A stretch of 64,000 nt of DNA from Cyrtodaria siliqua (Eukaryota; Mollusca; Bivalvia; Adapedonta; Hiatellidae), in NCBI GenBank assembly GCA_037043455.1, contig JAWPHD010011413.1:20205-84204 (forward strand). The letters are read 5' to 3'. Shown here piece by piece: positions 1 to 13,280 of this stretch; positions within the stretch are counted from its first letter, which is position 1; each line of letters opens with the position of its first letter. Below the pieces are notes generated by a model. The model was given only the letters and a program-made list of their open reading frames with translations. It did not search any database and was not told the DNA's origin. Made by a program: the position numbers and the translations under genes.

Positions 1-583
1 TCAGTCTTTATTAGTGGATTTCACCGACCTAATAACAAATTTAAAAATTATTAATATATCTGTGTTTGGCTTTAATGATAATAAAGTGCCATGAATTCCC
101 CAAGTTACATTTAAAGACACTAACCTGCCAAATAAAAGCAAAATTACACTTAAAGACATTTTCTATAGTTTTTTCTGCATATAGTTTTTTCTGCATAACA
201 GATTTTCTTTAAACTTTTTGTACAGTAAAACAGACAGAAAAGGCAAAAATAATGGTAGGTCACCATGATTGTTAAAATTTTAAAAAATAATTTGTAATGG
301 CCAGTGATTTTTTTACAATTTCACTTGTACGAGTCCTAGGACTCTCTGGGCCAAAAATCAATGAGTCCCAAAACTAAAGGAGTGAGTCCCAGGTTTTAGT
401 AGTTCTCTTTGGCCCCATTTTGCAGACGATGCATCGCCAACTCATGGAATATTTACTTCCGCACAATTTCGTGTTTTACCTTCCATTGGCTAATCGTATT
501 CATGACCATTATCTAATAATAATCGACGTTACAAAATTACGCGGAACGGTGCGAGGGTAAACTTAACCCTCATCGAATAGTCA
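1..583. other. AT-rich non-coding stretch
   Basis: No coding pattern, RNA gene or clear repeat is visible here. A phrase similar to one at about 1,160 and 1,340 (ATGGTAGGTCACCATG type) occurs near 250, so part of it may belong to an old degenerate repeat. Confidence 0.5.
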
Positions 584-689
584 AATATGGCGGTAGACGC
601 GGAGAAAAAAGCGACGGATTGAATTCTTACAGGGGAAATATGGCGGTCGACGCGGAGAAAAAAACGACGGATTGAATTCTTACAGGGGA
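584..689. repeat. two tandem copies of a 53-bp unit
   Basis: The unit beginning AATATGGCGGT and ending TTACAGGGGA occurs at 584 and again at 637 with about two substitutions, and a third start (AATATG) follows at 690. A simple local duplication seen directly in the sequence. The unit is GC-richer than its surroundings. Confidence 0.85.
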
Positions 690-3600
690 AATATGAATTA
701 CGGAACTCTTTACTTGCAATTTATGTGCGTCCCGAGAACGTACGTTCTGACAATTTGCGTCCACGGAAATATTTGTGCATCCTGGGCGTCCAGGACGCAG
801 AGGTAAAAAAATCACTGAATGCCACCGTCATGTCAATCTGTCCAAAAAGTTGAACAAGTCCATGAAATAGCTAAATAAGACATTTTTGAAGTCTAATCAT
901 TTATTCATTGCTCACAATTCTGCTAAAATAGTATTAAAGTAAAGAACATTTAATTACAATAACATTTAAAGCTCATCTTTATGTAAACCCTATATTTTTT
1001 TACAAAATCTGTACCATTACCACAATTTATGCACAAATTAGTCAATTTCCTTTTTTTTTGTATGTTCCCAATAGTAGAATTTGTTTAAACTTTCTAAGCA
1101 CACAGTTTAACATATATAAAAACAAAATGTGCAATAAAAATGATAGGTCCCCATGCTTGTTTAGAAAAAAAATTTGAAACCCTACCCCTATGCAAAAAGG
1201 CCAAATGTTGTATGAACTTATATAGAAATGGTATATTTTCCTTTTTTTGTTATATATGTTCCTAATAACAGAATTTGTTCAAACTTCCTAGGCACTTATC
1301 TGAACATATATTTAGACAATATTTGCAATTAAATTGATAGGTCACCATGCATACTGAGATTTAATATTGTTTTTTGGAACCGTACCGTTATGCTTAATTT
1401 TTTTAATTTTGTTGGAATTTTTACAAAATGCTATATTTTTCCTATTTTTTGTATCTAATAATAGGCCTTTATTTAAATAAAGACAATATTTATTTTATTT
1501 TTTTATTTTTTTTATTTTTAAAAAGAATACCGTATTGTTCCTTTTCAACGCCCCCGGGGGCTTTACATTTTTCAAAAGGGGGGCGTTTATTAGAGTGTAA
1601 ACTGTCATTCATTGACCCTTATGTTACTCTATTATAACTCTAAAACCCTTAGTGCACTACTTGAAATACACGTTTATAAATTCTTTTCTAGAATCCGTCA
1701 CCGCGTAAACGCAATGTGCTAACCCCAAAAATCGATCAATACTTGCACTAGAAGCCACACGTGTACCCAGGGCCCGAAAATTCCACCCGTCCGCTCGTAC
1801 TGACGCGTGAAATTCGAATCCGGACGAGTGAAACCCGAGAGGACGAGTAACATTTCAGTAGAAAACAACAACAAATAAAATAGTCCTTACATAGTTGATT
1901 AAATGCAGTAAATAGTCGCAACTCTATTTATTCAGCGATAAAATGCAATTTAAGTCAACCGGATATTGGGAAATTGACGCATTTCCGTTTTGGGACATTC
2001 TAAAATGCGGCTCCCGTTCTAATTTCACGGAGCGCGAACGTTACGGTGTTTGGTGTTATACAAATAACCCACTTTCACGGGGGAAATCTTTAAAAGGGCA
2101 CTTGTCACCTTTTAGGTTACTGGGACCAGGGCCTTCAGGAAGTGAAATTGCAAAAAGTATCCTGTTTTCCTGTATTGGAGTTTAACATTTTCTAATAAAA
2201 AAAAAAATATTACGAGAATTTTTCACAGGAAAAGGGGAAAATATATACTATGCCAGAGTTACCGTAATGACCATGATCAGACTGTAGTGAACTATAGAAT
2301 ATGAATATAATCATCTATAATACTGGTCAAAGTTTCATAATTTCCATTGATTTATATAAAAAAACAACACGTTATGATGTTTCCCTTTGTTTTATTTATA
2401 TATAATAGTGTTAAATGATGGTTTCTGACTACTTTGACCTAATGAACTTTTACAGTCGGAGCAGGACGTGTAATATGTCGTGTAATGCCACTCGTCCTAC
2501 AGGACGAGTATACAGTCAAATATATTTCGTCCCCTGGTACCATGACATATCACGTACGCCACTCATGATCAAGTTGCTTTACCAAGAAATGATGACGTCA
2601 TGAACAAATCTGTACTGTGTAAACTCGGTGTATTTGGCATTATCGGCATGGAGCGAAAGGAAAGTCACAGCACTTATACAGCGGGCTTTAAATTAAAAAA
2701 ATAAAATAAAAAAAATACAACTAGACATCAAAAGCAACATTCCTGTACATTTGTAGGAATATCCAACCAATAGTTTTAGAAGTCGCCCAAAAAAGCTGCG
2801 CATGGAAAACTACAGAAGATGCCTTTAAAACCATTCATCAAAACTCTATCCAGGTGTTCAGGTCCTATAATAATGTATCAGGGGTGTAACAATTTGGAAA
2901 AATCCACTCGCCCTGCAGGACTAGTGGAAGCAAAAAGCTACTAGCCCTTACCAATTTACCACTCGCCCTGCAGCATATAACGGGGTAAACCTGAACATTA
3001 TTTTCACCACTAAGCTACAATAAGTACATTTGTGTACTCACAGACACTGTAGTAGCTGACAGGCAGTATGTAGATATTTTATTGTTATTCAAATAAAGAA
3101 AGTGCCATATTATCTTACAACACATTTAATAGTATGGTCTGCAACCTGTCCTCGTACACTGTCACAGGCAATTGTCATTAAGATTTATCCCCTTCCACGC
3201 AGACATTCGACGTGGAGTGGGCAAAACAATTAAGCGCGGAGAATTAACTTCTACAACAACAACAACAACAATATTCTGCTGAACTTCTCTTAAGTATTTT
3301 GTCTCCATTGGACCAATAATTAAGACACCAGAACTAATTAATAGCGGTTGGGAACTACGCTTGTTGTTCAGCCATACCCGTTCTGATTCGCCGACACTCA
3401 GGCCGAATCCGCTTGCAGTCGCCGACGCATATTTTCCAAACAGCGACTGGGCCTCCACTGTGAATCGCCAATGTCGCAAATGGAGAAAGAAAAGAAACAT
3501 TTGCGATCTTTTTTAAGCTTTTGCGAAAATGATTTGCGAAAGGAAAATAAAAGCTGATATTTACATATTTTCAATGCCGTAAGCGGATATAGAAAATAGA

Positions 3601-5365
3601 CTGCTACACGGTGCTCTTAATTAGTGGACATGCGTAGTGTAACAGTCTAATAAAAAAGTGGACTGGTTCACTAATGTACATGAATAACGTTCGCTGGCTG
3701 ATTACAAAAACTAATAAAATTATCATAACCAGTCGATTGATCACGCGTGTATATTGTGGATCATTGACGCTTGCAAATAACATGTTGTAAACAAACTGTC
3801 TGACACTCTCTGAGAAGATAATTGATGCAATTAAGTAATAACAGGATTAAGACAACACAGCTTGATATCGGGTTTTAAGCTCTTATACAAACATCGACAA
3901 GCGTGGCGGACGATCAAACAACGAAAATTAATCTATGGTTGATGTTTGTTAATGAGTGTAGCAAACTTTGTCGGGTGTTGAAAATTATAGAAATCGAAAG
4001 TGATTACATGCTATTTTTAGAAATTAATACTATTAAAATAAAAGATGAGATCAGAACAATGGCCTTAATTGATTTAATTACCCTTGACGTATGTCTCCTA
4101 TATAACTTATATCAAGATGTAGAACATTGCCAATACTGTCGTTGGAAACATGGCTTGTAAACGTCCGCTAAAATTTAGATTCTTAATTGACTCCAACTTC
4201 TAAATTTGCCAAAATTCGTGAGTTAAAAGACTTAAATGAATCAATGCATATATGCCGTTTATTTTGAAAATGACTCCGGTATATGGTGAAAAAATGGCTC
4301 CAACTTTGGCTCTTATTTCTCAAATCATTGTGGCTCTTTTTTTTCTCATTTTGCGAAAGTATTTGCGAAAGAAAAAAAATACCCAGAGGAGGCCCTGAGC
4401 GACCTGTTGTCTGTTTGTTTACCCGCCATGTTTACGGTGTCGATATAAAAAAAACAGTCTGACTGACTGGTTAGCGATATATTGCATCACACTCCAACTG
4501 ATTTTAGCATGAATTGAATCACCCATCTGTCTCCAAAGGAATCTGCAGTGGCCCATTCTTTTTTGGGTTGGGTTCAATTCCCAGTGTCGTCAAAGACTCC
4601 AGCAGTAGGCTACGAGTAAAGATTCACACCTTTCGTTGGAAACGTGGCTGATCGGAAACTAATGACCGAGCAGTCGTCTGTCGATATGTGTAACCCTTGA
4701 CGTTACAGCGAAAACCAATGACAATAAAATATCTGCATCTACTTACAATTTATATTTTAATTTAACAGACTGATTATAGACAAAATATGCCGTATCTGCA
4801 AAACAAGTATGCATACAAACTATGTAAGTATTATACATTACCTGTATTGTTAGCTCCAAAACAGAATCTATTGAGATAAAATTGTCCAAACGAATATTAT
4901 CCGCGGGATCCAAAATGTAAAAGATCAGTTTCGCCCCCAGGAATGAATCCCTTTAATAGGGAATTATTAACATCAGCTGATTATAACACTGCACTAATAA
5001 CAAATAAATGCTAAAGCAAATATGTGCTTGGCTCAAATATGTTTTTTGTAAAAAAAATCTTGAAAATGTTCAGTTCTAAGAATCATATTGCAGATACAAT
5101 AAAATGTGCTTTTCACTGCCAAAATGGTCATTAATGGTACCCGGTTTTACAATGAGAATTGTTATAGGAATGAGAAGAAGCTATTTGTTTTGAAAGCTGG
5201 CACAGACCTTGGGAAAAAAAAGGTATTTATTGATAATACTATTGCAAATTCCCCTAAATTGGTAAAAAGGTCCTGCAATAGCCTGAATAAAGGAAAATGT
5301 ACGGGTTTTCATTGACTAGCATGGTGTTCTGTGGTATCAGAGTACTGAAACGGTTTGACGAACAA
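690..5365. other. non-coding stretch with weak old repeats
   Basis: No gene is supported. A degenerate pair of ~190-bp repeats lies at about 1,040-1,360 (both carry GATAGGTCNCCATGC and an AATTTGTT..AAACTT phrase). A short (CAA)n run lies near 3,252-3,271. The near-palindrome ACTCGTCCTACAGGACGAGT lies near 2,488, with similar CTCGCCCTGCAG phrases near 2,915 and 2,970. Open frames here (for example 85 codons at 3,903 and 112 codons on the minus strand at 3,162-3,500) have no recognisable domain and an AT-driven or microsatellite composition. Confidence 0.5.
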
Positions 5366-5492
5366 AAACAAAACTGTAGTCTGTAAACAATATTTAAAGA
5401 AAAGGGAACTAAATTGTTATGATATACAGTAAAATCATTTATATCATAACAATTTAGTACCCTTTTCTTTAAATATTGTTTACAGTTTTGTT
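5366..5492. repeat. long inverted repeat (hairpin), 43-bp arms
   Basis: Left arm 5,383-5,425 (starts GTAAACAATATT) and right arm 5,441-5,483 (ends AATATTGTTTAC) are reverse complements with one mismatch, separated by a 15-nt AT-rich loop. Pairing resumes outside after a 7-nt bulge through ACAAAACTG / CAGTTTTGT. This is either a fold-back element or a small-RNA-type hairpin; no transposon termini or target duplication were found. Confidence 0.85.
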
Positions 5493-5782
5493 TATTAAAT
5501 GTAATACTTTTTACGTAAAAATGTCAGATACGTAAAATGTCAGAATCAAGGTATGCACATATTGTGTATTTCGTATTTAAGATTCAATGATTGACCATTT
5601 CTAAAAACAATAATGTACAAAAGACTTGTCAGACTAAAAAATAATGAATTTTATTGCCTTCAAGGTAATGGAAACTGCATTTATGGAGAATAGGGGTGAT
5701 GAATTTTAAAGAAAAGGAAATTGTCAACATGTTTACATTATTTTGAAATATCCTTTTATTTATGATAAATATCATGAATATA

Positions 5783-6771
5783 GAGTGGGTTCGGGTCAGT
5801 TCGGACGGCGGCATCGCCCGGACACTTGCTACAAATCACATTCCTTTGTTGTATTTAGATGTTTTACCGCGCATGTTTGAAAGCTCCTCACACGCCATTT
5901 CTGAAAACACTTTGAAAGTCGCGGTAAACCTCATGTTGAAAAAAAAAGTTGATGTCCCATCTTCGACAGGGTTTATTGTCTTACTTCATGTGTAAAACGT
6001 CTGAAGCTTTTACCTCCCTTGATATACCGGTAGTCGAAATATCCCGAATACATGTGCCAATCTTCCTCGGTGATACCGATTGAAAACGACAAGTTCTGAT
6101 TCGGTATATAGGACATCATCGTCACCCAGTGGCTTTTTTTAGATTTCGGGTCTATTCGGACTGGTTTAAGAATAATTATAATTTATGTCACATATACTGT
6201 ATTGGCGAATTAGCTCGGTTGGTACAGCAGCTGTCTTCGACGAGTAAAGAGCAAGCGGGTCGGGTTCACACCTGGGCCTGGCTGATTTTTATTTTTATAT
6301 ATTTCAGAACACTATAAAAATCATGTATAAATAATGAAGACACGCACCATACTTTTCTTCTTCTTTATTTTCCTTCTTTTTTTCTTCAATAAAAAATAAA
6401 TAAAAAAAAGTTAAATTTTTTAGTGATTGTTTAAATTTTTAGTGAAACACTGTGCGTATTAATGGTATTTTACCTGTGTATGCGCATGGGACTAAAAGTA
6501 ACCCGATATCATATTTGTTTGTTCTATGTCCGAATAGACCCGATAGTCTGTCCGAATAGAGACGACATGTCCGTAACGACCCGAACGTGACGACTGTACA
6601 ATACTGTCTCTGGCTTCCGTTTTTAAAACGGTATTATTGATGAAAAACATATAGAAAGCTGGAATAAAGTTTAAATGCGTATATTTCCGTGACCTTTGCA
6701 CTTTTTACAGCGTTGATTGTATTGATTTATAATTTATACATTAGGTGTCCGAACTGACCCGAACCCACGTC
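5783..6771. mobile_element. TA-flanked inverted-repeat transposon, non-autonomous
   Basis: Both ends carry the same inverted sequence: on the left GTGGGTTCGGGTCAGTTC continuing into GGAC from 5,785, and on the right its perfect reverse complement ending at 6,768 (22 bp identical). Outside it, GAG on the left and GTC on the right are each followed by TA, consistent with a TA target duplication. Related inner phrases (CGGGTCTATTCGGAC near 6,146 and its reverse complement near 6,528) make a second, inner inverted pair. No transposase is encoded in 989 bp. A MITE of a TA-targeting superfamily is the best reading; the superfamily is not determined. Confidence 0.75.
6204..6282 (+). other. tRNA-like segment (pol III box A and B), degenerate
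   Basis: TTAGCTCGGTTGGTACAG resembles a box A / D-arm and CGGGTTCACACCTGG resembles a box B / T-arm at tRNA spacing. The acceptor stem does not close and the segment sits inside the TA-flanked element, so it is more likely a captured or decayed tRNA sequence than a working tRNA gene. Confidence 0.35.
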
Positions 6772-6877
6772 TACTATCGTTTTAATTATTTTATTATAAA
6801 GTCATCAAATCTATAAAATACTTATCATATTTTAGCACAGATGCATACTGTCATGAGAACGAGAGTATTTCGAAGGT

Positions 6878-7213
6878 AATTGAATATAATTGAATGTTGT
6901 TTAATGGCTCATGAATCAACACAGTATAGGTTATTCAGAGCCGCCCCAGAGGGAGGGGAAGGATACAAGGAATCCGGAAACCAGCCATACTCTTATTATC
7001 AAATATATTCCTATTGTTCTTTAACGTGCTCGGAGGATAGACCGATACACGGGACCGCCCGGTTTAATTCCCCATCCGACGGACGAGGCTAAGGGAAAGT
7101 GTCTTGCCCACTAAGAACACACCGACGGAACTCAGTGGCATCACGGAGGATTGAAGCCGGGGCCTCCGGTTACAAATCCGCCGCGCTACCGACTGCGCCA
7201 CACCAGCCCTCTT
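6878..7213 (-). mobile_element. tRNA-derived SINE with 12-bp target duplication
   Basis: On the minus strand the element begins with a tRNA-like head (TGTGGCGCAGTCGGTAGCGC box A region, anticodon-loop-like TTTGTAA, then a weakened box B CCGGCTTCAATCC). It continues through a body holding the phrase (plus strand) GATACACGGGACC and CATCCGACGG. Direct repeats TATTTCGAAGGT at 6,866-6,877 and 7,214-7,225 flank it. The 3' tail on the minus strand is AT-rich (TTGAATATAATTGAATG on the plus strand). The same body without its head recurs in every unit of the 48.7-64 kb array. Confidence 0.85.
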
Positions 7214-7225
7214 TATTTCGAAGGT

Positions 7226-8690
7226 TACAAACAAAGAAAATGTGTGATATTTTTCTCTTTGGTGAGTTTTATGCATACATGTTGTGTGGTGTAAAAAGAA
7301 AAAGAGAAAGAAAAATGGTTTCCGGGCAATACTTAACTTCAGTTAGGATTGAGAAATTGAAGCAACTTGGTGAGTAGTTGGGTTATATGGAAAGAAATAT
7401 TAAAAAGAATGTTGCAGGTAGCTTAGGGAAATCCAGGTTTAAGTTGAATGTTTCTTCAATAAAATCAGACTTGGCTAGGTTATCTTCAGACGTATTCCAG
7501 CTCATTAACACTAAGGTATTGTGCATTGTCTTTTTACTGAAGTACCTGTCAAAGGAGAGTATCTAGGAGGATTTGATTGATGCTTTGATTGTTATATGAA
7601 GGACATGGTACATTATTACCTTGATTAAAATCCATCTCCCATGATGCAAATAAGTGATATTTACTGGTAGGTCATTTTATATGTACAGTAGAAAGAGAAT
7701 CGAACCAATACCAGACACTTTGGGTAAACCTGAGGTGACTGGTACCTTAGGTTCACCTTCATACATAACAGACAAATTCTCGAATATTTTGCCAAATTTT
7801 ATTTTGTCGTCGCTGTGCATCGTCTTCACACTTCAACCTGCAACCTAAAAGCTTGGTCATAACTTGACAAGTATTTGGCCTATGTTTATTAGGCTTCACA
7901 CATGTCTTGAACATTTTACCTCAAGTAATGTAGTATTCAATAACCTATAAGCAAACTCACTCGTAACTCAGGCCATAACAAAAAAAAAGTTTGACCTATG
8001 TTTATGAAACTTCACATACATATACGTAGTAACTTCACATACATATACGTAGTACCCCAAAAACTAGGGGTGCAATGATTAATCGTGATACGATTATAGC
8101 GCGACTTTCTTTCACATGTATCTTATTGTGGGGACTGTATCGTAATAAGATAACGATACACAGATAAGCATTGCCTTGCTCTTATTGACAAAAATAACAT
8201 CGCAGATAACTGTAGAAATCATATTTTTTTGTTAGTACTCAACTGGTGTGTCACTGGTGGGGACTAGAGGTTTGCCCCCCATCAGTCAGTCAGTCAGTCA
8301 GTCTTTCAGTCCGTCTCACAAATATGGATCCTGAAAAGTGTTTAAAAGATATTTTTATGAAACTTGACATGTTGGTAGAGGGCAATAAGGGGATTTTTCC
8401 CAGTATTTTTATTTTTTTTATATTGTTGATCTGACAAAAATATGGTTACTATGGCAATGGATATAGTAAAAATACACAAAATACATGTATCATTTTATAA
8501 CAAAATAAATGCTTTAAAAGATAATGAAAATTTGTGAGTAGGTAAGAGGGAGTTAGGAGATCATGTAGATCTTTTTTTTTTATTAATAAGTAAAAAATTG
8601 TGGTTGCTGTGGCAACAGAAATTGTAAAATTTACACAAAAAATATAGAAAATAGTTTCCGCACAATATCTTTAGTTAGAAATGAGATATT
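7226..8690. other. non-coding stretch with small simple repeats
   Basis: No gene is supported. A direct repeat (ACTTCACATACATATACGTAGTA) of about 23 bp occurs twice at 8,019-8,063, and an (AGTC)n run lies near 8,283-8,302. The rest is unique AT-rich sequence. Confidence 0.5.
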
Positions 8691-8706
8691 TGAATGAATT
8701 TGTATG

Positions 8707-9105
8707 TGTGTGTGTGTATTTCTAAGGATTATAGTCCCTCCACCTACGACAGGCGTCCTACCCGACGATTATAGGCACACTGTCTGGACTTTTATCTGTG
8801 TGTTGTTGTGTGATGTGATGATATGTCTACTTGAAGCAGCGAACTCAATGTTTTTTTTAAAGTGCTACCAGACTGGAATACCACGCCGTAGTAGACATGA
8901 TACCCCCACCTACCCAGTCACATTATTCTGACACTGGTCAATCAGACGTAGCACTACCCATTATTTGCTCGTCAGGCAAGGGTTACAAGTGACTAGTCCA
9001 TTTTTAAAGTATTTGGTATGACGCGGTCAGGGGACTCGAACCCACGACCTCCCGAATGCAAGGCAGACGCTATAACCACTACACCACTACACCACAATGC
9101 TTCGG
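8707..9105 (-). mobile_element. full-length tRNA-derived SINE with 16-bp target duplication
   Basis: TGAATGAATTTGTATG occurs at 8,691-8,706 and 9,106-9,121 and brackets a 399-bp insert. Read on the minus strand, the insert begins with a tRNA-like head: a box A region GTGTAGTGGTTATAGCG (with GTGTAGTGG duplicated in tandem), an anticodon-loop-like TTGCATT and box B GGGTTCGAGTCCC. It then has a ~320-bp body and ends in a (CA)n-type tail. Head, body and long target duplication together are the hallmarks of a LINE-mobilised SINE. It is distinct from the 6.9-kb SINE. Confidence 0.9.
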
Positions 9106-9268
9106 TGAATGAATTTGTATGAGTAGGTAGCTTATAAATATGAACATAAAGCTTGGGATTTGGGTCACTGGAGTCAAGGAAACTGTTACTAAAAATAGAA
9201 GAATGGTGTCCGCTAAATAACTTTAGTCAGTAATGACCTGGAATTGGCCGAAACTTGGTGTGTAGGTA

Positions 9269-10663
9269 CAGTACAGCTCGCGCGAAACTCACACTTTACT
9301 CTTTCACGCCGAGTGAGGAATTACAAATCGCGTAATTACGCAGACTTTTGATGATAAAACTACTCAGTGTGGAAATCACCTACGCGAAAAGCTCTCGGCA
9401 TACTTATGCCACGATACTTCGCGTAGATAAACTCGGGAGTTCGCCGAGTCGATACTGCCCAGGTAAAGGGTAATTTTTTTCTAATTACATTAATTTTAAT
9501 GCATATTTATTCAATAACTTCAAAAAAATCGAAGCAGCAGACAATTCATAACTTTCACATCCGGTCAACTTCTGGTAGGTTAAGATATTCAGTAGGTGAA
9601 AATAAAGGGGTTTACTCAGACTTTTTTCTCAATCTTTATATGGAAAATGAAAATATTACACCATGATTTAAATTAAATATATTCATATTGGTGTTTTAAA
9701 ATTAGACAACACAAAAAGAAGATACATATATGTACACAAAAAACAAAGTTTTTAATATAATTATCGCTACAAACTAGTTTTTTAAAGGGTTAAAATCAGT
9801 TGAGCACCAACGATAAACAGTTTACCCCCTACCCGAAAGTGGAGGTCTTATTTTATTGATCACTGATTGGTCAGATTATTTTGATGATGTCATGTGAAAG
9901 TTATAAAGTTTACTTTTGTTTTTGGAATAGCAGATGTGGAAATATTTGAATGCCCGGATTATGTATACTGGGTCACGATAGTTATAAGGTGGTTCCTATT
10001 ACCGGCTTCGCGACGACTGCAATTAGTAATTATTATACTGAAAATTATAATTTTATTTTTAATTAATCGTTATTTGTAACAAATTTGTTCTGCTATTTGT
10101 TATTTTGTTGACGAGTTCTTTAGTCAGAGATAATCAGAAAAAATTGTAAAGAATTTCGGGTCATAAACCCGTTGTTAGTGCCGCCTTGTTAAAAGGTACA
10201 TACATGGCCACGAATTCTGGGTACATATTTCGGTTGAAGAAGTGTGACTTTTGGACAACAGAAATGAACAAAACTTGTGATTAATGCATTAAAATTTTGA
10301 AATACGTATTTGTTTCGAAATGTATTCAGTGTATTTATCAGTCTTGCACAGAAAAGATGCACTCGGCGTCTCATTGTTTGTACTTATTCTGGCGATTGGC
10401 TTTTTCAAGCGCGCTGTCAGACAAGTTGAAAAGTTGTCGGAAATTTTTGCTTTTCTGCCAGTAATAAACCACCACAGATGAGCACTCATGGTTAATTGGA
10501 TTCTACGCGGAGTAACTTGGAGTGCAAATGACTTGACGATGGCGTACTTTCGCCACATGGATTTACCGAGTCCAAACAGTCACTCCGCGTAGATCCGCGC
10601 GGCACTCGATACGACCAAACTCGATGAATCGAGTAAAGTGTGGGTTTTGCCTGATCTGTACTA
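9269..10663. mobile_element. TA-flanked inverted-repeat transposon, CAGT-type end
   Basis: The left end CAGTACAGCTCGCGCGAAAC is preceded by TA (9,267-9,268). The right end, read on the minus strand, is TAGTACAGATCAGGCAAAAC and is followed by TA (10,664-10,665). Similarity continues through CACACTTTACTC in both, for about 34 bp. Subterminal CpG-rich motifs (CGAGT / ACTCG, CGCGTAGA) recur inside both ends. The 1.4-kb interior has no transposase; minus-strand frames at 10,189-10,558 match nothing I recognise. The ends and TA duplication fit a non-autonomous Tc1/mariner-type element. Confidence 0.7.
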
Positions 10664-10665
10664 TA

Positions 10666-11740
10666 GTTTATATGAAAGGCAAGTTTGGGATTGCATTTGG
10701 TTAAAGGCAGAATATGCTTATTTACACATAAACGGAAACATCTGATGAAGCACTTACAAATTGGAGAATTACGCTAACAAATAAACTGAATAAAATTAAA
10801 CTGTACACACTAATAAATATTTGTGCACTAATTACGCTGTATCCCCTACATGCTGCACCGACGCTAAGCACAACACAGGAAGTGTGCAGATCCAAATGGT
10901 TTATAGCACAGGTAATGTTTATGTAAACACAATAGTTAAAAGTAGTTTTTATTAACGACTGGATTCATAGTGGGATTTAATTCAAATTTGACGGTAATAT
11001 TATACACAAATACTTGATACAAAAGTCACTATCATCTCTTAAAAAAAGGAGTATGATAATGGACCTTTGGAAACGGCCGAGCACGACACATACGAAATAT
11101 TGCAGTCTCGGTTTAATTGAGACTGTTCATGAGCTGTAGTGAAATATGCTAGCTACCGCTCACGCCCTCTAGCTCCGGGTTGAGCAGAACTTAATATTAA
11201 TAAAATCAACAGCACACAATTTAAACCATCCCGAAGATGGCATGCATATGGCGGTGGACATGGAGTGTATTGCTTCTCCATGTCGTACGGCGTATGGTCC
11301 CAGTATCTAATAAAATTAAATGCCCCGATGAGCGAAATAAACATAATGGAATTTAGTTGGGAGCAGCGGTTATGAAGCCTGCGTATAAAAAGCAGACAAC
11401 ATATCCTATGAGTGGTTAAACAATACCTAGAGCCTTTTATCGGCCGGAGTAGTTGAACCACCGAATCAAAAATTAAGTAAGAAAACAAAAGAAATTGAAA
11501 ATGTACCACCGATAACTAAATATAAGTATCGGGCTCAGCGATCTCCAAAGATCGAATGAATAACAGTACTGATTTAACAATAAGCATATTCTGACTGACT
11601 GTGGTCCTTGAATGCTACATTTCCGGTTCTACTTTGCTTACAGACTGTTCATGAACAAAAGATCAGTTTACAAAGAACTCAAAATATAGAAAATTTATTG
11701 TATTTCAGGTTTGCTCCATGTTCTCCGGTGACAGATAGAT
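10666..11740. other. unannotated non-coding stretch
   Basis: No gene, RNA gene or clear repeat structure is seen. A 118-codon frame on the minus strand (11,153-11,509) has no recognisable domain. Confidence 0.5.
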
Positions 11741-12860
11741 AGTCCAAACAAATCTACGGAGGCAATGTATTCCAACCACATGGACACTTGAGGTATTCCG
11801 GCCACATAGAGACGCACACGATATTAAGCTATAGAGATGTTATGAGATATATTCCCACGTAAAAGCACACACGATATTTCCAACCACATACTTTAAGAAT
11901 GAAGATATTCTTACTACAGAGATATTTCAACCACGAAACATATTCAAACCACATAATTACAGAAACGTGTGATATTCTAGCAACAGAGACGGCATGGAGA
12001 TGTGGGATAACCACATGGAGATGTGATGTAGTCCAACCATGTAGAGACCTGACATATTCCAACCACATGTTTCAACCTTTGGAGACTTGTGATGACAATG
12101 TTGAATATACATATGTGCTATTCCAGCCTCATAGCTGCAGATTAGATTGTGGTATTCCAAGCACGTAGACTAGGCATATGATGTATTAATTCCAGCAATA
12201 TAGCAAAAGTGATAGTCGTGCCACAAGAGGACAGATATTCCAACCACATAGATGCCTGATATATTCCAACCGCATATAGACAAGATATGTTCCAACTACA
12301 TTCATATTTGTGATAAGCCAGCTATATAGAGACATGATAATACAATTCTGTTGCATGAAGGCAAGTTATTTGAACCGCATAGAGATCTGATATAATACAA
12401 CCACATGGAGACAAGAAAAAATGTCCAACCACTAAGCCACTAGTATAGACATGATAATATATTTCCATTACAACGAGACAATATGGGTTAATCGAACCAC
12501 ATAGAAACCCAGTGTATTAACAACCATATGGAGACATATATTGCAACCACATATTCCAAGCACATTGGAGACCAGAGATATTTAAACCACAGACATGAGA
12601 TAAGCCAGCAGCATAGCGACATGATAATATATTTCCAATACATGGATACAGTCTGTGTTATTCGAACCACTTATAGGGCTGTTGTATTCCAACCACATGG
12701 AGATAGATATTCAAACCACATTCCACCCTTATGGAGATGAGAGATATTCCAACAACAGAGACTTAAGATTAGTCACCACCACAGAGACATGATCATATGT
12801 TTCCAATACATGAAGACAATCTGTGTTGTTCAAACGACATATAGACCCGACCACAACCAC
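11741..12860. repeat. degenerate minisatellite, ~25-45 bp variable unit
   Basis: The phrase TATTCCAACCACATAGAGAC, with variants, recurs about two dozen times with irregular spacing (for example near 11,770, 12,055, 12,237, 12,485, 12,683 and 12,745). The open frames on both strands in this block are by-products of the repeat and not genes. Near 12,330-12,500 and 12,600-12,800 the larger grouping ...GACATGATAATATATTTCCA... is itself repeated, suggesting a higher-order unit. Confidence 0.85.
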
Positions 12861-13280
12861 ACATTGTTTAGTTAACCAAGAATATTTTTCAAATGCATTA
12901 AATAGATTTTTATGACAGCATAGTACTGTAGTAGTAGTGCCATAAGTAATTGTGAAAATTGTGAAAATGTGACACTTTAAAATGTGTATATGCAACAACA
13001 TTTAAGCACCATTACAAGCCTTGGCATGCGTTTCAAAGGTGAAACACATTTATAAGGATGTTGTCTGACAGAAGAAAAGCTAAGGTCAATCAGATGTTCA
13101 AAATGGCCACATTTACTGACCTTGTCTTGATAAACGCATTATACTATTGAGGATATACAATGAATGAAAACGATTGAAATATTTTTCCTAAACAATTGAG
13201 GGAAAACAGGTATTCATGGAAAAAAACGGTGCAGTACATGCACAGGTCACATTTCTATGTATGCACAAGTCACGTAATAT
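12861..13280. other. unannotated non-coding stretch
   Basis: No coding or RNA signal seen. Confidence 0.5.

Noticed and set aside
3162..3500. 112-codon minus-strand frame
   Set aside because: Contains a run of Val encoded by the (CAA)n microsatellite and no recognisable domain.
11829..12740. Several open frames of 60-90 codons on both strands
   Set aside because: They are produced by the ~25-45-bp minisatellite with the CCAACCACAT phrase; the peptides are just repeats of it.
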